NCBI GenBank assembly: GCA_024195265.1
Contig: JAJLRJ010000007.1
Location: 13,790,328 to 13,854,327 of the forward strand
Reading direction: 5' to 3'
Length of the DNA stretch: 64,000 bases
DNA from: Dendrophyllia cribrosa
Taxonomy: Eukaryota > Cnidaria > Anthozoa > Scleractinia > Dendrophylliidae
Shown in pieces: positions 20,862-32,094 of this stretch. The notes under the pieces are model-generated. The model did not search any database. It worked only from the letters and a program-made list of their open reading frames with translations, and had not been told where the DNA came from. Every line of letters starts with the position of its first letter. Within the stretch, counting starts at the first letter, position 1. A program made the translations under genes and the position numbers.

Positions 20862-22880
20862 TAGGGCAAAAAACGTTTTTTCTTTCCACATGTCCATTGG
20901 ACAAGTGCCACTCAAATTTTGGTTGTCCAAAAGTGAAATTCACTCGTCCATAAAAAAAAATTAATTATAAAAATGTAGCGGAAAAACAAATTTACAATGT
21001 ACTGTAAACACTGGCGTATAAGCCACATTTGCCCATGTCCAGCCTATATGACTTTTTAGGCCTTTTTTTATTTTTTCTTGCTCAGATTTGGCCAATTTTG
21101 GCATGTGAACTAGAAATTAGTTGCAAAACATTGTTCCGAATTTTTTTCCGTTTTTTCCGTCGTTTTCGAGAAATACCGTATGCAAAAAAAAAAATCAATC
21201 AATCAAAGGCTCCTATTGTAACGCAATGTTGCGGTAAGCTTCTGTTTTCGCACTGACACGGTTCGATATTTTTGTAAAATTAAACGTAAGGAATTTTGAC
21301 GAACGCAAAAAAAGTAAATCACTTTCATAATGTCCAGTTCGAAGAAAAAAAAAATGATGCTGAGCGTGATTCGAACCCGGAGCCGTCTGAGCGCAAATCC
21401 CCGACCAAACCACTAGACCATCGACGAACACATGCTCACTTCAGGCTATGTTTTATTATTTAAAGGTTGATACGCATCAAAACGCGTATCTCGATTTCAA
21501 AATCCTTTTAGATCGAATTTAATGTTGCATTAAAGACTCCAAATGCGAAACGTCTTCCCGCCGGCCAGCAACAACTCACTTCGAGCTGCCCAAAGCTGTA
21601 TTTCAAGTGCCCAACCACGCACAGCAGACCCATCTACCACTGGATATCGGGCATTTCGACCACGGCACGGGATGGGAAATGGCCCACAACTCTCAACGCT
21701 GCCCCTTTTCTGATCCGAAGTGATTCCAGACTTTCCCGCCGGCTCGTCTTCCCGACCAAGGTCCGTTTTTCACCTCGAACGCTAAATGGCGCTTCAGACA
21801 CAAGGAAGGACAAGAAAAACGACTCGTTTCTTTGAGAAGTGCTAGAGACTCAAGGATTTCCGGACTTAATGATGTCTTTCAATCACCGGACGGGCCTCAT
21901 ACACGTTGGCTTACACACACGCTACAGAGGCGATGTGTTGCCGTAGTGAGCTCACGATAGATAAGCGAGCCAGGCGTGCGTAAATAACGGTATTTTCGTT
22001 TAGTTGTTGACACTGGTCAGAAGTATTGCAGTCGCGTATTCTCACGGCCAAACTGCTTTCAAATGGCTTCGAAATTGCGCACTGGAGGGCCAGAACTCTG
22101 CTTTTTTCAGGTGAAATTGGTCAAATTCCTTAGGGTTAGTGCAAATTCGACAAGGGCTTGTGATATTATTCGCTGTACGATAAAATGAGGCTATTCTGAG
22201 CGAGAAAAAATAAAAAAAGGCCTAAAAAGTCATATAGGCTGGACATGCTCTCGGCCCTTCAATTGAGGTGTAGCGGAGCAAACATTCTTTACCTTTAGAT
22301 GGTGTAGAAAAGTGAGTGTTGTTTCTCTAACAGAGCTGCCAGAGTGCCTCCGAGACCAAAAATCAAATTGAAGAATAAGGATCTGCATGAAACACGTATT
22401 CTTGTAACGCACGAACGTGAGCGTTGCATTTTTAAATTGTAAAATTTAGCCTTTAGCCTTTAATTGTCAAAATACCAGTGTTGAAACAGTACTCCCTATC
22501 TTTGTTGGACATTTTGAAGCTTTTAGCAATGAAGGAACACCAAAGATGAACGAATTCAAAGCCAAAGAAAAGAGTCTGTTAACAAGCGGCCATCTTGGTT
22601 ATTCTTAGTAACCAGGCTAAATACAAACATGTGCTCAAATTTGCACAATCAGAAAACGGGTAAGTTTGCAGGTAAAAAAAAAAACAGAAATTCGCGGAAA
22701 CCAGGTTGGTTTACGAAGGCCAGAGATGCTTGGAAAACTTAGAACGCAGTGAAAAACGAGACAAATTTCTCCTGGTAAATTGTACTTGTCCCGTTGGACA
22801 AGTGCTTTTGGAAATCCACTTGTCAGAGATTATAAAGTACTCGTCTCGGACGAGCGGATGAGTGGAAGTTTTTTGCCCTG
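20862..22880. mobile_element. 2.0-kb element, inverted ends and 5-bp duplication
   Basis: The left end TAGGGCAAAAAACG and right end (read inward) CAGGGCAAAAAACTTCC are inverted repeats, extended loosely by GTCCATTGGACAAGTGCC / GGACAAGTGC. AAGTG directly flanks both sides (20857-20861, 22881-22885), a 5-bp target duplication. YAGGG ends resemble hAT elements, but hAT usually makes 8-bp duplications, so the superfamily is uncertain. The interior has no transposase. It contains a tRNA-like stretch (21358-21430) and a GC-richer 21540-21960 segment. Non-autonomous. Confidence 0.7.
21358..21430 (-). ncRNA. tRNA-like relic (SINE head or tRNA pseudogene)
   Basis: On the minus strand there is an A-box-like TGGTCTAGTGG, then about 40 bases later a perfect B-box GGTTCGAATC, then a run of ten T shortly after the would-be 3' end (a Pol III terminator). 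The acceptor stem and most of the T stem do not pair, so it cannot be a working tRNA. A tRNA-derived SINE head or decayed tRNA copy is the best reading. Confidence 0.5.
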
Positions 22881-23278
22881 AAGTGATTTTCTTGCTTATA
22901 CAATGTAGTTATAAAAGCCTAGTGTTTAAATAAAATAAATAGATTTTAGGTAGAATTTAAATATATATTTTTTACTCATCTCTCTGTGCTACTGCATTAA
23001 ATAGAATGAAAAAAGTAAATTGCCAATAGAATGTAAATACATTTACATGTAGATCTCAAATAGTACATGTAGCTATTTCTTAAGGGAAAGTATGCAGATA
23101 AAACAAACTAACATGTAACAATATTTCAAGGTAATTTTTTCTTGGGCGAGGAAGGGTAAGTAATAAAATCTAGAGAAAATGAGAGAGAGATGGAGAGAGA
23201 TGATACAATACTATTTGAATGGTGTATATGTATAGACTTGGTGCTTATACATGTAACTCTGTGTCTTACAATTGCCAG

Positions 23279-26001
23279 GATCTTTGGGGGTAGTTGTTGA
23301 AGAACTTGACGAGGAGGATGCCATTTTGTTCCATGATATTCTCTCTGATGACTGTGATGTTGACCAGCTTTACAATGAGAAAACAGGACCAGACTTAACT
23401 AGTCAAGTATGGAATGTAACTGATGATGATATCGACTCTGATTTTCCCAGTGCTCATCCACAAGCTCCTTCAGTCAATGTCCATCAAGCTCAAGGGCTAC
23501 GTCAGAGTGTTAACTGTGTCATTCAGTGGATTTTACTTTTCTTGTGCCTGTGGTCCTCCTTTTGTGCAATTTCAGATAATGCCCTGGAAATCCTTCTTGA
23601 ATCTTTGAAAGCAATGTTTGACTCTATGGGCACTGTTTTTCCAGTTATTGGGAACTTTGTTGTATTGTTTCCAAAGTCACTGCATTTATTAAAGAAGCAA
23701 CTGGGATTTGACTAGGATAAATTCATTAAATGCGTTGTTTGTCCAAAGTGTCACACTTTGTACAACTTTGATGACTGCTACATCGTACAGAACAGAAAGA
23801 GAGTTTCAAAGACTTGTACATTTGTAGAATTTCCAAATCACCGACAGCATTTTCGCAGAACGCAATGCGGTGAGCCACTTCTACGGGAAGTTACATTGAA
23901 GAGTGGTCAGACCAGGCTGTATCCTTTCAAAGTATACTGCTATCAAAGTATTATAGACACTCTCCGATGCTTTCTTCAGAGGCCTGCGTTTGCAGTGAGG
24001 TGCGAATTATGGAGAAGCAGAGGTATACCAAATGGATTTCTTGCAGACATATTCGATGGGCGCATATGGGAAGAGTGGCAGTTTGTCAATGGAGAAGCCT
24101 TTTTAGCAGCTCCTAGAAACTATGCTTTCATGCTGAATGTGGATTGGTTCCAGCCATTTAAGCACTCCATTTACAGTGTTGGTGCACTGTATATGGTCTT
24201 GATGAACCTTCCTCGCAATGAGAGATTCCAGCCTGAGAATGTTTTTTTGGTTGGTATTATTCCAGGACCTCATGAACCAAAGGTTACAATCAATTCGTAC
24301 CTGCAACCCCTTGTTGCTGAGCTGAATTTGTTATGGAAGGATGGTATCACTGTAAAGGCCCATGGAGCTTCAACTGAGGATGTTTACCATGCTGCTCTTC
24401 TGTGCGTGGGCTGCGATGTGCCAGCTGCCAGAAAGGTATGCGGATTTACTGGGCATGGATCTTGTAAAGGCTGTTCCAAATGTACAAAATTTTTCCCTGG
24501 TTCAGTAAGCACTAAAATAGACTTTTCTGGGTTTAGTTCTTGTCCCCCCCGAAACAATCATACTCACAGAGAAGAGGCACAAGAAATAATAAACCAAACA
24601 TCTTCTACTGACCGGGCATCATTGGAACAAAAGTTTGGTACACGGTTTAGTGAACTTATGTTACTACCTTATTTTGATTGTGTCAGATACCACATCATCG
24701 ATCCAATGCACAATCTCTTTACTGGCACAGCCAAACATGTAATGAAAAACATTTGGTTGGATGATGTTAACCCAAAGCTCAACAAAAAAGACTTGTCCAA
24801 CATCCAAGAAAAGTTGGATAAGATTAAAGCACCTTCAAGTGTTGGAAGGATGCCAAGGAAAATTGTAAATAGTTATGGAGGCTTTACAGCAGACCAATGG
24901 AAAACCTTTACAGTGCTGTTTTCAATTTATGCCTTGAGTGATGTTTTGCCAGCCCTAGACTTAGAACTCTGGCGCCACTTTGTGTCTGCATGCACCTACA
25001 TTTGTTCTCCTGTAATTACTGAGACAAAAGCCATGCTTGCTCACTATTGTTTACTGAATTTCTACAATGGTTTTGAACAGTTGTATGGCAAACACAGGGT
25101 GACTCCAAATATGCATCTACATACTCACCTCATTGATTGCATATTAGATTATGGGCCAGTGTATTCATTTTGGCTTTTCAGCTTTGAACGGTACAATGGA
25201 ATTATAGGAGAGTATGGAACTAATCAAAAGTCAGTTGAAATCCAACTGATGCGGAAGTTCATATCCAACCAATTTATAAAAGACATTCCATTGCCAGATG
25301 AATTCCAGGGACACTTTAGGCCACTTGTGGAAAGACTAGTTTCTAGACAAGCAGGGAGCCTTCAGGACCATTGTTCAGAGAACATCTCCAGAAATTTGAT
25401 CCTGTCAAGCATGCTTTCTGTTGGACCCGTCCAAAAGGGACATGTATGGACCCGTGAGGAATCATTGTTTGTTTGCTGTGGGCCACATTCCAAGGATTGC
25501 TTAGATGCAGAATCTCTTCCACATTTAAAGCAGTGCTACAATGCAATTTTTGATGGTGTAGATGAGGCATCAATTACACCCCGCTTCAACAGATATGCTT
25601 CATGCATATGCTCTTCAGAAAAATATGGTTCAAGCCTATCGAGAGGAGACAGATCTTCATTTGTCCTTGCAAGGTGGTGTGCTCTTGGTGGAAATATTGA
25701 CAGTTCTGGATGTGATCTCAGGCCTGCAGTTATAGATTTTTTCATTGAGCAGAGCATCAAAGTCAATGGACAATCTGTTACTTGTATTCTTGCTGCTGTG
25801 TGCTGGTTCCAGTCTCATCCTTCTCGACACTCCTTTGGAGTGCCAGTGGAAGTGTGGTGCAAAGCTCTTTTTGAATTAGAGGGAGGTGCCAGTTTTGTTC
25901 CTGTTCAGAGGTTGCATGGAAAGTTTGTTCCAGTATTTGATATTGTTCAACATGAGAATGTTTTATTGGTTTGTCCTCTTCCACGCAAACTACATTGCTA
26001 A
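23279..26001 (+). pseudogene. Exon 2 of CACTA (En/Spm)-like transposase, Tnp2/Transposase_21 type
   Basis: Begins at a TTGCCAG acceptor and runs 908 codons with a single in-frame TAG at 23713-23715. The frame after it is uninterrupted to the stop at 25999-26001. After the stop comes a Cys finger (KCVVCPKCHTLYNF). The Transposase_21 hallmarks follow, counted from the Met at 23758: VDWFQPFKHSIYSVGALYM (about 128), NLPRNERF, IPGPHEP (about 168), YLQPLVAELNLLW. Then a Cys-rich CGFTGHGSCKGCSKC, IDPMHNLFTG (about 313) and FSFERYNGIIGEYG (about 475). The Asp residues in the first and third motifs and the Glu in FERYNG are candidate catalytic residues. The length is usual for the family. One stop here and one frameshift in exon 1 make it inactive, unless the TAG is a sequencing error. 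Confidence 0.8.
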
Positions 26002-27559
26002 GGTGATACCGTAAAATGCCACTTACTAGGCCCACCAGTTTGGTAAAAAAAAAACATTCTTCCTGTTATACCCCCCCCCCCCCCCCTCCCCCCCTCCCTA
26101 TAAGCACATCACAGCTTCTCGATGGCAATTCTTTACAAAACATTAGACAAAATTAACCAACACAATGGTTCCTTGTCACAAAATGTTTCCCTTGCCACCT
26201 CCCCCCCCCAAAAAAAAATACAGTGGTGTACAAGCTCAGTTCTTATACAATGATTGTACATGTAAGCGGCATTTAACAGTATTTTAGTGAACAATAAAGA
26301 AAAATCATTTTTAAATTAAGGGGCTTGATCATGCTCCTTTTTGTTCTTTTTTTTTTTTTTCTTTCTTTCTTTTCTTTCTTTCTTTTGTTACTTGCTCAGC
26401 TAACCTGTTCAGGTAACAAGAAATGAGAATTTCTCGCCATTGAAAACAAAAAAAAAACAACGAATTCAATTAATAATTGTTTTATTATGCATTGATATAT
26501 ACAGTGTATGTTACAGGTCAAATTTGATTTCAGGTTAATTTTGATTTTCCTTTGTTGGATATTCAGTATCATGTATTAGCATAGAAAAGAACAGTGGAAA
26601 ATCAAAATTAACCTCAAATCAAATTTGACCTGTAACATATACATGCATGTACGGTGGTTTTTACTTAACATGTGAAACAATATCGAACAATTAATGTCTA
26701 TTAGTCGAATGGAATTAGTAACTATAAATAGTACTCTGATTGTCTATTAATTATATATTTAACGGGTTATGTAAAATCTCTAGACTCTCATAACAAGCTG
26801 ATTAAATGGCGAAGGTCAGACCAGTTAGGGGGCAGAGATTTCAGCCCAGCTTCATGAACAAATCTTCTTAAAGAAGAGTGAAGAAGAGTGTTTCAGCCTG
26901 GGATGAAATGTCAGCTTGGCCAAACAGGCTAAAAAAACCTCAAGTTAACACAGTCAAATTTCAACCCTGGCTGAAAAGTGAGCCTGGGCGCATGGCATTG
27001 TTTTGATTTTAATTACAATGTTTTTTTCTTATGTGCCCTTTTGATAAAAATTGCGCACGGGTTGGTTGAACTTCATGTAATAATTGCAAGTAAATCTCAG
27101 GCCCCCCAAACTCAGGTCTTAGGAACTAACTATGTAATGGGCCACTAAAGAAAATAATTATTTTACAGTGTCTGCAATAAAGAGCGTAATGTTTCTGACA
27201 TGCATCACACTGTGTTTACAGTAGCTTTCTGACTGTGCTCTTCATATGCCCCCCCCCCCCCCCCCCCCCACCCCCGTCCTTGCAATGTGTTATTATGTAG
27301 TTTTACTAGTATGCTTATTTTGTGATCAGTTAGCAACATGGTAAAAATCCAGGTTTGATTAACTTGAAAATAAAGGTTGTTTATGGAATCTTGAATCATC
27401 TCTTTTTCTCTCTGTCATGGTCCACAAGCTTCTTTGTCAGCGGATGGCCTCGCCTGGCGTAGGTACTTCATGTATCCCCAATCGTATTTTGGCGCTTTTT
27501 GTTGAATTGAGCGGGAATTTCGTGGTGTGTTGCATGTGTATTCTTTCACTCTCTTTTGC
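26002..27559. other. Non-coding stretch with foldback and homopolymers
   Basis: Holds C-tracts (about 26072-26097 and 27249-27276), a CTTT-rich tract (about 26350-26385) and a foldback element at 26504-26646. No protein-like frame was seen. If the CACTA element ends in this interval, its terminus was not recognised. Confidence 0.4.
26504..26646. mobile_element. Foldback MITE, about 45-bp arms
   Basis: ATGTTACAGGTCAAATTTGA at about 26507 and its complement ending near 26641 form arms that pair over about 45 bp with one or two mismatches (GGTTAATTTTGATTTTCC / GGAAAATCAAAATTAACC). The loop is about 45 bp. No coding. Confidence 0.8.
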
Positions 27560-27877
27560 ATGAACATGGAAAAACAGCGAGCTGTAGACGAGCAAGAAAA
27601 GAGCCCTTTTAAATGGCGAAAAAATACCATTGTCGAGCGGCGACGTATGAGGAACGATAGGAAGAAGGCTAAACGACACAACTCTAAATGGAAGGCGAAC
27701 GCAGTGAAGGGGAATTTCTCCGAATGCTTATGAAAGGAATGCGCACAAAAAGAGCGAATGCTTTATTTAGCAAGAAAATACTACTTAAAGTGGAAGCAAA
27801 ACAATGAGGCTCTCAGAACTCTTCAGGAAAAGGCTGCAAAGCAACTGTCGTGTGCTCGATTTGGAACGTGGATCAAG
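27560..27877 (+). pseudogene. Basic first exon with in-frame TGA, unknown family
   Basis: ATG at 27560 (MNMEKQRAVDEQEKSPFKW) opens a Lys/Arg-rich frame (RRRMRNDRKKAKRHNSKWK). It meets TGA at 27731-27733 and then continues in the same frame as clear protein-like sequence (KERMLYLARKYYLKWKQNN ... ARFGTWIK) to an AAG/GTACGA donor at 27877. Coherence on both sides of the TGA argues for a nonsense mutation rather than a real end. A second protein-like but broken stretch at 28157-28460 (contains SYQSESEFYWPDKIFNDTNE, also followed by TGAs) may be the next exon. Family unknown; the basic helix could bind nucleic acid. Confidence 0.45.
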
Positions 27878-28156
27878 GTACGATCATTGTCTTTACTTAG
27901 GCCATCCCCATGAAATGTTTCGTTTCCCATCGGCCGACCGACCCACCCATTTTTTTGGAAAAGTAAAACAAAAATCAGATACACTGACAGGCAAAATTTT
28001 CCTTTTTAAACATGTGATCAAGAGTTTATATTATTATTTATTTTTTTCCAAGAGGGCACGGTAACGTATCCTGCAATCTGATTGGTTCTTAGCGCGGTCC
28101 GGATTTTCCTATCTCTGCCCACGGGCACGGTAACGCTTTCGTGAGTGATGTGAGTC

Positions 28157-28460
28157 CGTTGCTTTAAGCTTGTAAGCCCTGGTTTTATTGAATTTTCTCG
28201 TTAATTACGGACCCAGACGAAAGCTACCAAAGCGAAAGTGAATTTTATTGGCCAGATAAAATATTTAACGACACAAATGAAGAAAACAATGAAGAAAACC
28301 AGCAAAGTTTCACCATGCATGGCTGATCGGTCGGCTGACATACAAAGATCCGAAAACACGCTAAAGACGAGGTATCAAAAAGACTCAATGAAGAAGGAGA
28401 GATTAAACTACTGGGTGGAAGGAGAAATCAGCCGTAAAATTAAAGGTCAATGTTATTCCT
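28157..28460 (+). pseudogene. Eroded exon, unknown family
   Basis: One frame reads DPDESYQSESEFYWPDKIF and NDTNEENNEENQQSF before a TGA, then resumes after a second TGA as KHAKDEVSKRLNEEGEIKLL. The acidic-then-basic pattern looks coding, but two stops and competing open frames leave the structure unresolved. Probably the continuation of the exon at 27560-27877. Confidence 0.3.
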
Positions 28461-29294
28461 CAAAAAGGCGAGTACAAGTTTGGATTTTATAATTTGTTGA
28501 TTTCATAGATTGTTCGGCGATTGTTGTTTTTTTTTTTTTACAAAGCGGCTTTTGGCTTAAAAAATACTGTAATTAGACAATCTTGCGCTTGTTTACAAAG
28601 TTTTTGACTCCATTTGATTCAAGTGTTCTTATTTTTCCGTTTCTTTTTTCTTCTAATCGAGATTCTGCTAATTTTCATTAAAAAGTCTTGCTTAAATTTC
28701 TCATTTGATTCCAGTTTTGTACTAGCTTGTTGTCAATATAAATTTTAATACACGCAATTTCGCGATCGGATTTTACGAGATAATTTGGACTTTCACTACA
28801 TTGTTCGGTTTGAATGCTTTTATTTCGCAGTTGTTACCTTCTTTTATCTAAATTCTGTAAGTTTTTTCATTCAAGAAAATATGATTTTTAAATCAGAATA
28901 GCTCAGTTTAAGCTTTCGCACTGCTATGAATGAATTACGCTCGACTTTTCTTTTATATACAAAAATTTGAAAAGTTTTTAAAGTTTATCTTCAGCTTTCC
29001 ACGGCTTTGCTGTGGGCAAGAACATTTCTCTATCCTCACCAGAAGCAAACACAACAGCCGTTTATTCTACCGAGAGACATAAACTAATAGAAATGAGTTC
29101 ACTTTGCAAAGTAAGTTCTTTTGTTTATGAATGAAAAAGTTGTGAAGATTACCGAGTTAATTTAGGTTTTGCACGCGTTGTGTCAGTTTTGCTTGACGCG
29201 GCGCGTAAAGACATGATTTCTTGGGAAGCTGTACAAGCTAAGTGTATCAAGATTTTCTCGGCAAATCGCAGAATTGAAGTAGGAAAAAAAAAAA

Positions 29295-29437
29295 GTTATT
29301 TACCGGCCTTGGTCGGTCCGTATAGGAAAAAACTGTGCCCTCGGTCTTGAGTACGGCCCTCGGCCTGCGGCCTCGGGTCGTACTCAAGACCTCGGGCACA
29401 GTTTTTTACTATACGGACCTCCCGGCCGGCAAATAAC
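29295..29437. mobile_element. Near-perfect foldback MITE (143 bp)
   Basis: GTTATTTACCGGCC at the left pairs with GGCCGGCAAATAAC at the right. The inner arms (TCCGTATAG, AAAAAACTGTGCCC, TCTTGAGTAC) are complementary almost to the centre. It is strongly palindromic and GC-rich relative to its flanks. Confidence 0.85.
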
Positions 29438-29576
29438 ATATATACATTTTTATTCATTTATTCCAGTGTATTGTAGTCTACTTGATAATAGCTTTTTTAT
29501 AGTATTTAGTACAGTTGGTGTGATATCTGTAAAGATTTTACTGACTAAATAAATGTAGAATTGAAATCTTTTATAT

Positions 29577-30013
29577 TTAAAGAGAGGGTTTCACGATTTG
29601 GCGCATGTGCAAGCTATGACATAACCCATTTAATTTAATTTAATTTCATTGTTTAGACCAATCAGAAGCAAGTAGATAACTCTGGCGGGAAATTTGCCAG
29701 TGAAAATGCTGCAGTCAGTCAGCCGATTGAATTGATGATAATTATACATACCCATGTGTGCCATATGAAAGCGACTGATCAGAGCGTAGAATAAATCCTT
29801 CGGGCCAAAGGTTTTATTCAGAGTTGACTTTGTCGGTGCAATCCGTTGAAATGTTCTGTGAATTTTGGTCATTTATCACTTGGTTTGGACTATTATATTA
29901 TAGTGTGTGATTATTGAAGTAAATGTGAGTGGTTTTATAAAATTGGTAAGAAAGCGAAAAAAGCATTTTAATCTGTGTTGCACATGCACCGAACAGTGAA
30001 ACCATCCCTTTAA
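29577..30013. mobile_element. MITE with TTAA ends
   Basis: The inverted ends AGAGAGGGTTTCACGATT (left) and, read inward from the right, AGGGATGGTTTCACTGTT extend to a shared GCATGTGCAA. TTAA flanks both sides (29577-29580, 30010-30013). About 430 bp, non-coding. Confidence 0.75.
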
Positions 30014-30427
30014 TTTATTAGCCTCCACTGTAGACGAGGAGTAAATTTTGATTTGGAAAACATTGGCAATCAAAAGCACATCTGTAACCAGGCCTTCTTA
30101 CTTAGCATCTAGTCTTTTTCTGGACTGAGGCTCCCTCAGTCAATTTTCTTTCTTTTATTTTTTGCCCGACCGATGACCCACTTTCCAAGAGGGAAGGCGA
30201 TGGGAAACAAAACATTTTATTGGCATTGGCCTTACCTTAATGCTAAGTCTATTTTTTTGGGGGGGGAGGGGGAGAGGGGACGAGGGGGCTTGTTATTGAA
30301 GGGAGTTTTGTTTCAAAATAGGTTAGGCTGGACAATAAAAACACATTAAACAGCTTGAGACACTATTATAGCAGCCTAAAATAGCTTAAAACTGGTAACC
30401 CTGACCATGAGCTTATATTTGAGGTTG

Positions 30428-30451
30428 GGGGGGGGGGGGGGGGGGGGGGGG
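30428..30451. repeat. G homopolymer tract
   Basis: An uninterrupted run of about 25 G (with a TGGTG border) in an otherwise AT-rich region. Similar tracts occur at 8266-8281, 27249-27276, 34471-34500 and 48799-48839. Exact lengths are doubtful because such runs are hard to sequence. Confidence 0.8.
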
Positions 30452-30964
30452 TGGTGAGGTTTTGTTCGATGGCAATTCACATGGCAAATTGGTGGTACAT
30501 GTACTTCCTATGCCCAACAGAACAGTAACAAACATCCAATACTTCATCTCTTGGCTTTTTAACTTTACTACTGTGAAAGTATAATTTTTACTAATTTAGC
30601 AGAAATCAATGAACTCATATCATCACTGAGACCATTGCTCACAGTCAAATGTGACAACAGTGAAAACTTTGATTGACTTTTACATGTTTACTGTGCACAC
30701 GAAGGTCAAATCACAAGAAAAAACATAAACCACAAAATGATTACCATTGGGGCGTGTGGTTTATTCATGCAATGTCGCATCTAATTGGCTTTCCCTCTGA
30801 ACCCAAACATTCCAGAAATAGTTCTAGCATTCACAGTTTTCATTGCTCTTCAATTGCCATAGTTTTGTTACCATTATTATTTACAGCATTAAGGTTACAC
30901 TAGTTTTATGTGGTTTCGAACATTTTCACTATTAAACATGTTATACACTTTCCCTTCATTCCAG

Positions 30965-31780
30965 ACATTTTCTTTCCTTGGTACAAGAGCTGATTCCAAA
31001 GATGTACCAGAAATATCCTCAAATCACCTTATGTCTCCAAAAGACAAAGATGGAAATGACACAACAGTACCACTTGGGCATGGTGCATTTGGCACATGCC
31101 AAAAGAAGTACTACAAGGGAATTCCAGTGGCTGTGAAAGAATTCAATCACCTTTCTTCTTCCTGGGATGTCAGCCATGAAGCAGCTGTCATGGCTCAATG
31201 CTCACATCCATCACTGCCGCACATTTTTGGTGTGAATGTTACTAAAAAGCCCTACTTTCTGGTAACTTATTTTTATGGTGTTGGCAGTTCCACATGCACT
31301 TTGTATCGTGCCCTCGGCAGTAATTCCATGTCTCTTTCAAAGTGCTCTGCAGAAAAGCTGGTTTTTCAAATTTGCCAAGCATTAGAACATTTACATTCAA
31401 AACAGCTACTCCATCGAGACATAAAGGGTGACAATATTCTTCATACAAACGTAAACAAATATGAGTACCATCCAATGCTCATTGATTTTGGAAAGGCTAT
31501 TCAGCTCTCTCAGGCCCCTTCAAAACGGAAGTCCTTGACTCCACTTGAGCAAGATGAGTATAGAAAGAAACATCATCACATTGCTCCAGAAATTGTTCTG
31601 GGTCAGCCACCATCCTTTGCTTCGGACATATTTTCATTTGGTGTGGTCATGTCTGATGTCAGTGGTAAATTTCAAACTGAAAGTTATTTTCTTGAGGTAC
31701 AAAGACAATGCCTGGAAAAAGATCCAAAGTTAAGATGCTCAATGTCAAATCTTCTTTCGCAGCTTGAAAGAAAACTATAA
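30965..31780 (+). CDS. Protein kinase-domain exon
   Basis: Open from a TTCATTCCAG acceptor at 30964 to a stop at 31778-31780, about 271 codons. The kinase landmarks are in order: glycine loop LGHGAFGTCQKKYYKG, VAVKEF with the invariant Lys, HRDIKGDN catalytic loop, IDFGKA (DFG), IAPEIV (APE) and SFGVVM of helix F. Key Lys, Asp, Asn and Asp residues are all present, so activity is possible. The C-lobe after helix F is short (about 45 residues to the stop), suggesting a truncated end. Upstream exons were not identified. The 3' end, from the last codons on, is duplicated at 33842-33915. The substrate is unknown; I would place it loosely among tyrosine-kinase-like orphan kinases, without proof. 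Confidence 0.75.
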   Translation, partial: TFSFLGTRADSKDVPEISSNHLMSPKDKDGNDTTVPLGHGAFGTCQKKYYKGIPVAVKEFNHLSSSWDVSHEAAVMAQCSHPSLPHIFGVNVTKKPYFLVTYFYGVGSSTCTLYRALGSNSMSLSKCSAEKLVFQICQALEHLHSKQLLHRDIKGDNILHTNVNKYEYHPMLIDFGKAIQLSQAPSKRKSLTPLEQDEYRKKHHHIAPEIVLGQPPSFASDIFSFGVVMSDVSGKFQTESYFLEVQRQCLEKDPKLRCSMSNLLSQLERKL

Positions 31781-32094
31781 CAACTAAAAATGTCAACCAT
31801 GATTGGGAACTTGCTTGAAAATTACAGTCATTATTATGAGGGAGACCTCTTGTAACATTCAAAGGTTATTAGTTCAAATATGCAGCTTACTCTTGCTTCA
31901 TGATCATAGTGACATTCGCAGTGTTCCAGATAAGAGAGGGGTCTCAGGTCAAAACCCCAACAAGGCTGACTTCCTGACCTGACAAATCAATTGGCTAACT
32001 TAAGAAGATTTAGAGAGACCCACAACCTGTTGACCCCTTGCAATTATTCATTGACTCCCTACCTTTGAAAGTTAACTGGAACACTGCATTTGAG

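Noticed and set aside
21358..21430. Functional tRNA gene
   Set aside because: The A and B boxes are present but the acceptor and T stems do not pair and no clear anticodon arm forms.
23713..23715. Stop-codon readthrough or recoding, given that several genes here resume after TAG, TAA or TGA
   Set aside because: All three stop codons occur, in several unrelated mobile or decayed genes that also have frameshifts; neutral decay explains it.
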